Below are positions 61,594 to 64,000 of a DNA stretch of 64,000 bases, piece by piece. A program made the position numbers and the translations under genes. The stretch is from G965267185 sp965267185. GTDB taxonomy: Bacteria > Pseudomonadota > Alphaproteobacteria > UBA6615. Location of the stretch: the NCBI GenBank assembly GCA_965267185.1, contig OZ253937.1, positions 2,232,001 to 2,296,000 on the forward strand, in the 5' to 3' direction. Each line of letters begins with the position of its first letter. Positions within the stretch are counted from its first letter, which is position 1. The notes below the pieces were generated by a model. It did no database searches. It was not told the origin of the DNA and saw only the letters and a program-made list of their open reading frames with translations.

Positions 61594-62990
61594 TTAGGCC
61601 GCAACTTGTGCTTTGTCACGAACATAACTCTGCACGGAAGCGAGATCGCTGGCGAGGGTCTCGCACCGTTCCTCTCTTTCGAACAGGTCGGCCAAGTGCG
61701 GCGGCAGCGCCGGGCGTACGCCTGTCGCCTGCTCCACCGCGTCGGGGAATTTCGCCGGATGAGCCGTTGCCAGTACAATCCGCTTCGAACCGTCGGAACT
61801 CACTTGCCGCGCGGCACCCAGGCCCACCGCCGTGTGCGGGTCGACCAAAACACTGCACTTCTCATAAATCTCGCGAATCACCGATAAAGTGTCGGCTTCA
61901 CTCGTGCGGAACCCTGAAAATGCCGATGCAGCGGCCTGCAGTGCCTTACCGCCAGGAAGCGTCCCGGTCGCCCGAAATGTTTCGATGGCCTGGCTAACCG
62001 CCGCGCCATCCCGATCGCAAAGATCGAACAGAAGGCGTTCGAAGTTACTGGAAATCTGGATATCCATGCTCGGCGATAGGGAGGGACACACCGGCGCCAC
62101 CGACATATCGCCAGCTTCGAAAAATCGCGTCAGGATATCGTTCTGGTTGGAAGCTACGATTAACCGGCTGTCGGTCAGCCCCATCTTATGCGCCGCATAG
62201 CCGGCATACACATTGCCGAAATTACCGTCGGTACGACGAACGAGACAGCTTCGTCGGGTGCGCCCAGTTTCGCGGCGGCGGTGAAATAGTAGACGATCTG
62301 GGCCATAACGCGGGCCCAGTTGATCGAGTTCACCGCCGACAGGTTCAACGCGTCACGAAACGCCTCATCATTGAACATGCCTTTGACCAAGTCTTGGCAG
62401 TCGTCGAACGTGCCGGAGATAGCGATATTGTAGACGTTCGGCGCCAGCACGGTGGTCATCTGCCGGCGCTGCACCTCCGAAACCCGGCCAACGGGATGCA
62501 ACATGAAAATATCGAGGTTTTCACGCCCCCGGCAGGCTTCAATAGCTGCCGAGCCGGTATCGCCCGAGGTGGCGCCGACGATCGTGATCCGCTCGTTGCG
62601 CCGGCCCAGGATGTGCTCAAACATGCGGCCGAGAAACTGAAGGGCGAAATCCTTGAACGCCAATGTCGGGCCATGGAACAGCTCAAGCAACCAGGTATCG
62701 TCGTCGAGCTGGCGCAACGGTGCGACCGCCGGGTCTGCAAAAACCTTGTAGGTTTCGCCGATCATCGAGCGTAGCGCCGCATCATCGATACAAGCTTCGT
62801 CGATGTAAGGCCGCATCACACGAAAGGCGTTCTCCGCATATTCAGCATCCGCCATGGCGCGAACATCGTCGCGCGACACCGGCGGCCACCGCTCCGGAAT
62901 ATAGAGGCCGCCGTCGCGCGCAAGTCCGGCCAAAACGACGTCCTCGAAACCGAGCGCCGGTGCCGCTCCTCTGGTACTGATATAGTGCAA
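61594..62990 (-). pseudogene. thrC: threonine synthase, frameshifted
   Basis: Two overlapping frames (62175-62990 and 61594-62211) together give one threonine synthase of about 465 residues, the PLP enzyme that converts O-phosphohomoserine to threonine. The PLP lysine is K113 in GPTLAFKDFALQFL, and ATSGDTGSAAIEA is present. The first frame ends SFVVPT and should continue GNFGNVYAGYAA, which is found in the next frame. The loss of one G near 62225 (reverse strand ACGGTAATTTC where ACGGGT is expected) explains the shift. It starts with TTG at 62990, preceded by GAGGAG. A sequencing error is possible. Confidence 0.88.
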
Positions 62991-63075
62991 TAGAGGCCGC
63001 TCCTCGTTGGGCGGGCTAACCTATCCAAAGGACCCCAGCGTCACAACCGGTCGTGGATACTCGATGAAAATAGGG

Positions 63076-64000
63076 CTAGTTCAGATATCGGTCGCGCAAG
63101 TGGCGCTCGAATATCACGGGATTGAGCGGTTCGCCGGTCGCCGCGGTTAGCAGGTCGTCGGCTACCGCCTGGGAACCGCGGGAATGGATGTTCTCGCGCA
63201 GCCACCCCATAAGCGGCGCAAACTCGCCCTTGGCGATCTCGTCTTCGAGATTCGGCGCCGCGCGGCGGGCCGCCGCATAGATTTGGGCCGCGGCAATCGC
63301 GCCCATCGTATAGGTGGGGAAATAGCCGAAATCTCCGCCCGGCCAATGGATGTCCTGCAAGCATCCCAAGCGGTCGTCGGGCGGCACAATTCCGAGCAGC
63401 TCCTTCATGCCGTCGTTCCATGCGGCGGGCAGATCTGCTAGCGCCAGATCACCAGCGATCAACGCGCGTTCCAGCCGGTAACGGAGAATAATGTGAGCCG
63501 GATAGGTCACCTCGTCGGCATCGACGCGGATGAATCCGGGCTCAACGCGGGTATACAGCCGGTAAAGGTTTTCCAGGTCCCAAGCGGGGCCGCTGCCATC
63601 AAAGGCCTTCTGCATCAAGGGGCCGGCATAGGCCAGGAATGGCCGGGAGCGGCATACCTGCATTTCGACCAATAACGATTGGCTCTCATGTATCGCCATA
63701 CCCAGAGCGTTGCCGACGGGCTGGTAGCGCCAAGCCTCGGGCAAGCCGAGCTCATACATGGCGTGGCCCGTCTCATGTAAAACTCCCATCAGCGACGACG
63801 TGAAATCGGCCTCATCGTAACGGGTTGTGATACGCACATCGCTGGCGCCGCCGCCACAGAATGGATGGTGGCTCACATCGAGCCGGCCACGCTCGAAATC
63901 GAAACCGATAGCGCGCATGAGTTGGCGGCCGAGTGCGCGTTGTGTCTCGACGGGAAACGGCCCTGCGGGCACAACCGGATCGGGCTGGCTGCGCTGAAGA
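63076..64000 (-). CDS. M32 carboxypeptidase (C-terminal part; continues past the window)
   Basis: The frame is open to the right edge, so the N-terminus is missing. The visible ~308 residues match the M32 family of cytoplasmic zinc carboxypeptidases (Taq type). The zinc motif H-E-x-x-H appears as LHETGHAMYELGLPE. It follows the PFCGG-DVRITTRYDE block, with the GMAIHESQSLL motif and YPAHIILRYRLER further on. The gene is upstream of thrC on the same strand, 85 nt away. The visible part is intact. Confidence 0.93.
   Translation of the reverse strand, partial: LQRSQPDPVVPAGPFPVETQRALGRQLMRAIGFDFERGRLDVSHHPFCGGGASDVRITTRYDEADFTSSLMGVLHETGHAMYELGLPEAWRYQPVGNALGMAIHESQSLLVEMQVCRSRPFLAYAGPLMQKAFDGSGPAWDLENLYRLYTRVEPGFIRVDADEVTYPAHIILRYRLERALIAGDLALADLPAAWNDGMKELLGIVPPDDRLGCLQDIHWPGGDFGYFPTYTMGAIAAAQIYAAARRAAPNLEDEIAKGEFAPLMGWLRENIHSRGSQAVADDLLTAATGEPLNPVIFERHLRDRYLN

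Overview
The window reads as an uninterrupted chromosomal segment of a free-living, aerobic alphaproteobacterium. GC content is high, and Rhodospirillales-like affinity is an inference from gene order and protein style, not from a search. The strongest taxonomic signals are the block rnhB - ccrM - (amidohydrolase) - mutY - DUF721 - (lemA, DUF2207) - dsbA-like - smc - atpI-atpB-atpE-atpB'-atpF, the GANTC methylase CcrM, a b/b' pair of ATP synthase subunits, and the group DUF1285 / Nudix / cca facing MoxR / DUF58 / DUF4159. I found no phage, insertion sequence, CRISPR array or integrative element. The content is mostly housekeeping, with one tRNA gene.

Layout. 1-2543 (+): 3' end of a TrmL-type tRNA methylase, hemF, and two tandem paralogous secreted proteins. 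2551-5174 (-): cca, a Nudix CoA pyrophosphatase and DUF1285. 5207-12093 (+): a MoxR ATPase with three envelope partners. 12157-14747 (+): an ArsR regulator whose operator-like palindrome covers its own start codon, an SRPBCC protein, a glutathione transferase and a glutathionyl-hydroquinone reductase. A 271-bp palindromic, MITE-like repeat (14747-15017) fills the gap before 15021-16609 (-), which holds an EEP-family hydrolase and DUF924. 16734-22163 (+): a ChaC-like cyclotransferase and a two-gene RND efflux pump. 22217-26912 (-): tRNA-Gln(UUG), ispE, a large TPR protein and ETF-ubiquinone oxidoreductase. 27055-36743 (+): a cysteine-poor uracil-DNA glycosylase, a frameshifted lytic transglycosylase, moaB, an APH-like kinase, a PA0069-type radical SAM protein, a CPA2 antiporter, rnhB, ccrM and an amidohydrolase. 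36740-37792 (-): mutY. 37892-47845 (+): DUF721, lemA, DUF2207, a DsbA-like protein, smc and the ATP synthase Fo operon. 47851-53483 (-): the glycine-cleavage operon gcvT-gcvH-gcvPA-gcvPB behind a tandem glycine riboswitch, preceded by a CDGSH protein and a lipoprotein. 53620-56035 (+): ispH, thrB and rnhA. 56090-58872 (-): a peroxiredoxin and a DsbD/ScsB-like reductase. 59068-59643 (+): YqgE/AlgH. 59684-64000 (-): a GNAT acetyltransferase, an M16 peptidase, a frameshifted thrC and the C-terminal part of an M32 carboxypeptidase.

How the genes work together. There are modules for isoprenoid precursors (ispE, ispH), threonine (thrB, thrC), one-carbon/glycine catabolism under riboswitch control, Fo assembly, DNA maintenance (mutY, UDG, two RNases H, smc, ccrM), and envelope redox and stress (DsbA-like, DsbD-like, MoxR cluster). 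Two coding regions (lytic transglycosylase and thrC) are each broken by what looks like loss of one base from a short G/C run. Because thrC is normally needed, sequencing or assembly error is at least as likely as true decay.

No clearly new system stands out. The best candidates for under-described biology are the MoxR/DUF58/DUF4159/VWA-like cluster, the MITE-like repeat, a possible beta-clamp-binding tail on the radical SAM protein, and the uncharacterised secreted and lipoprotein families.
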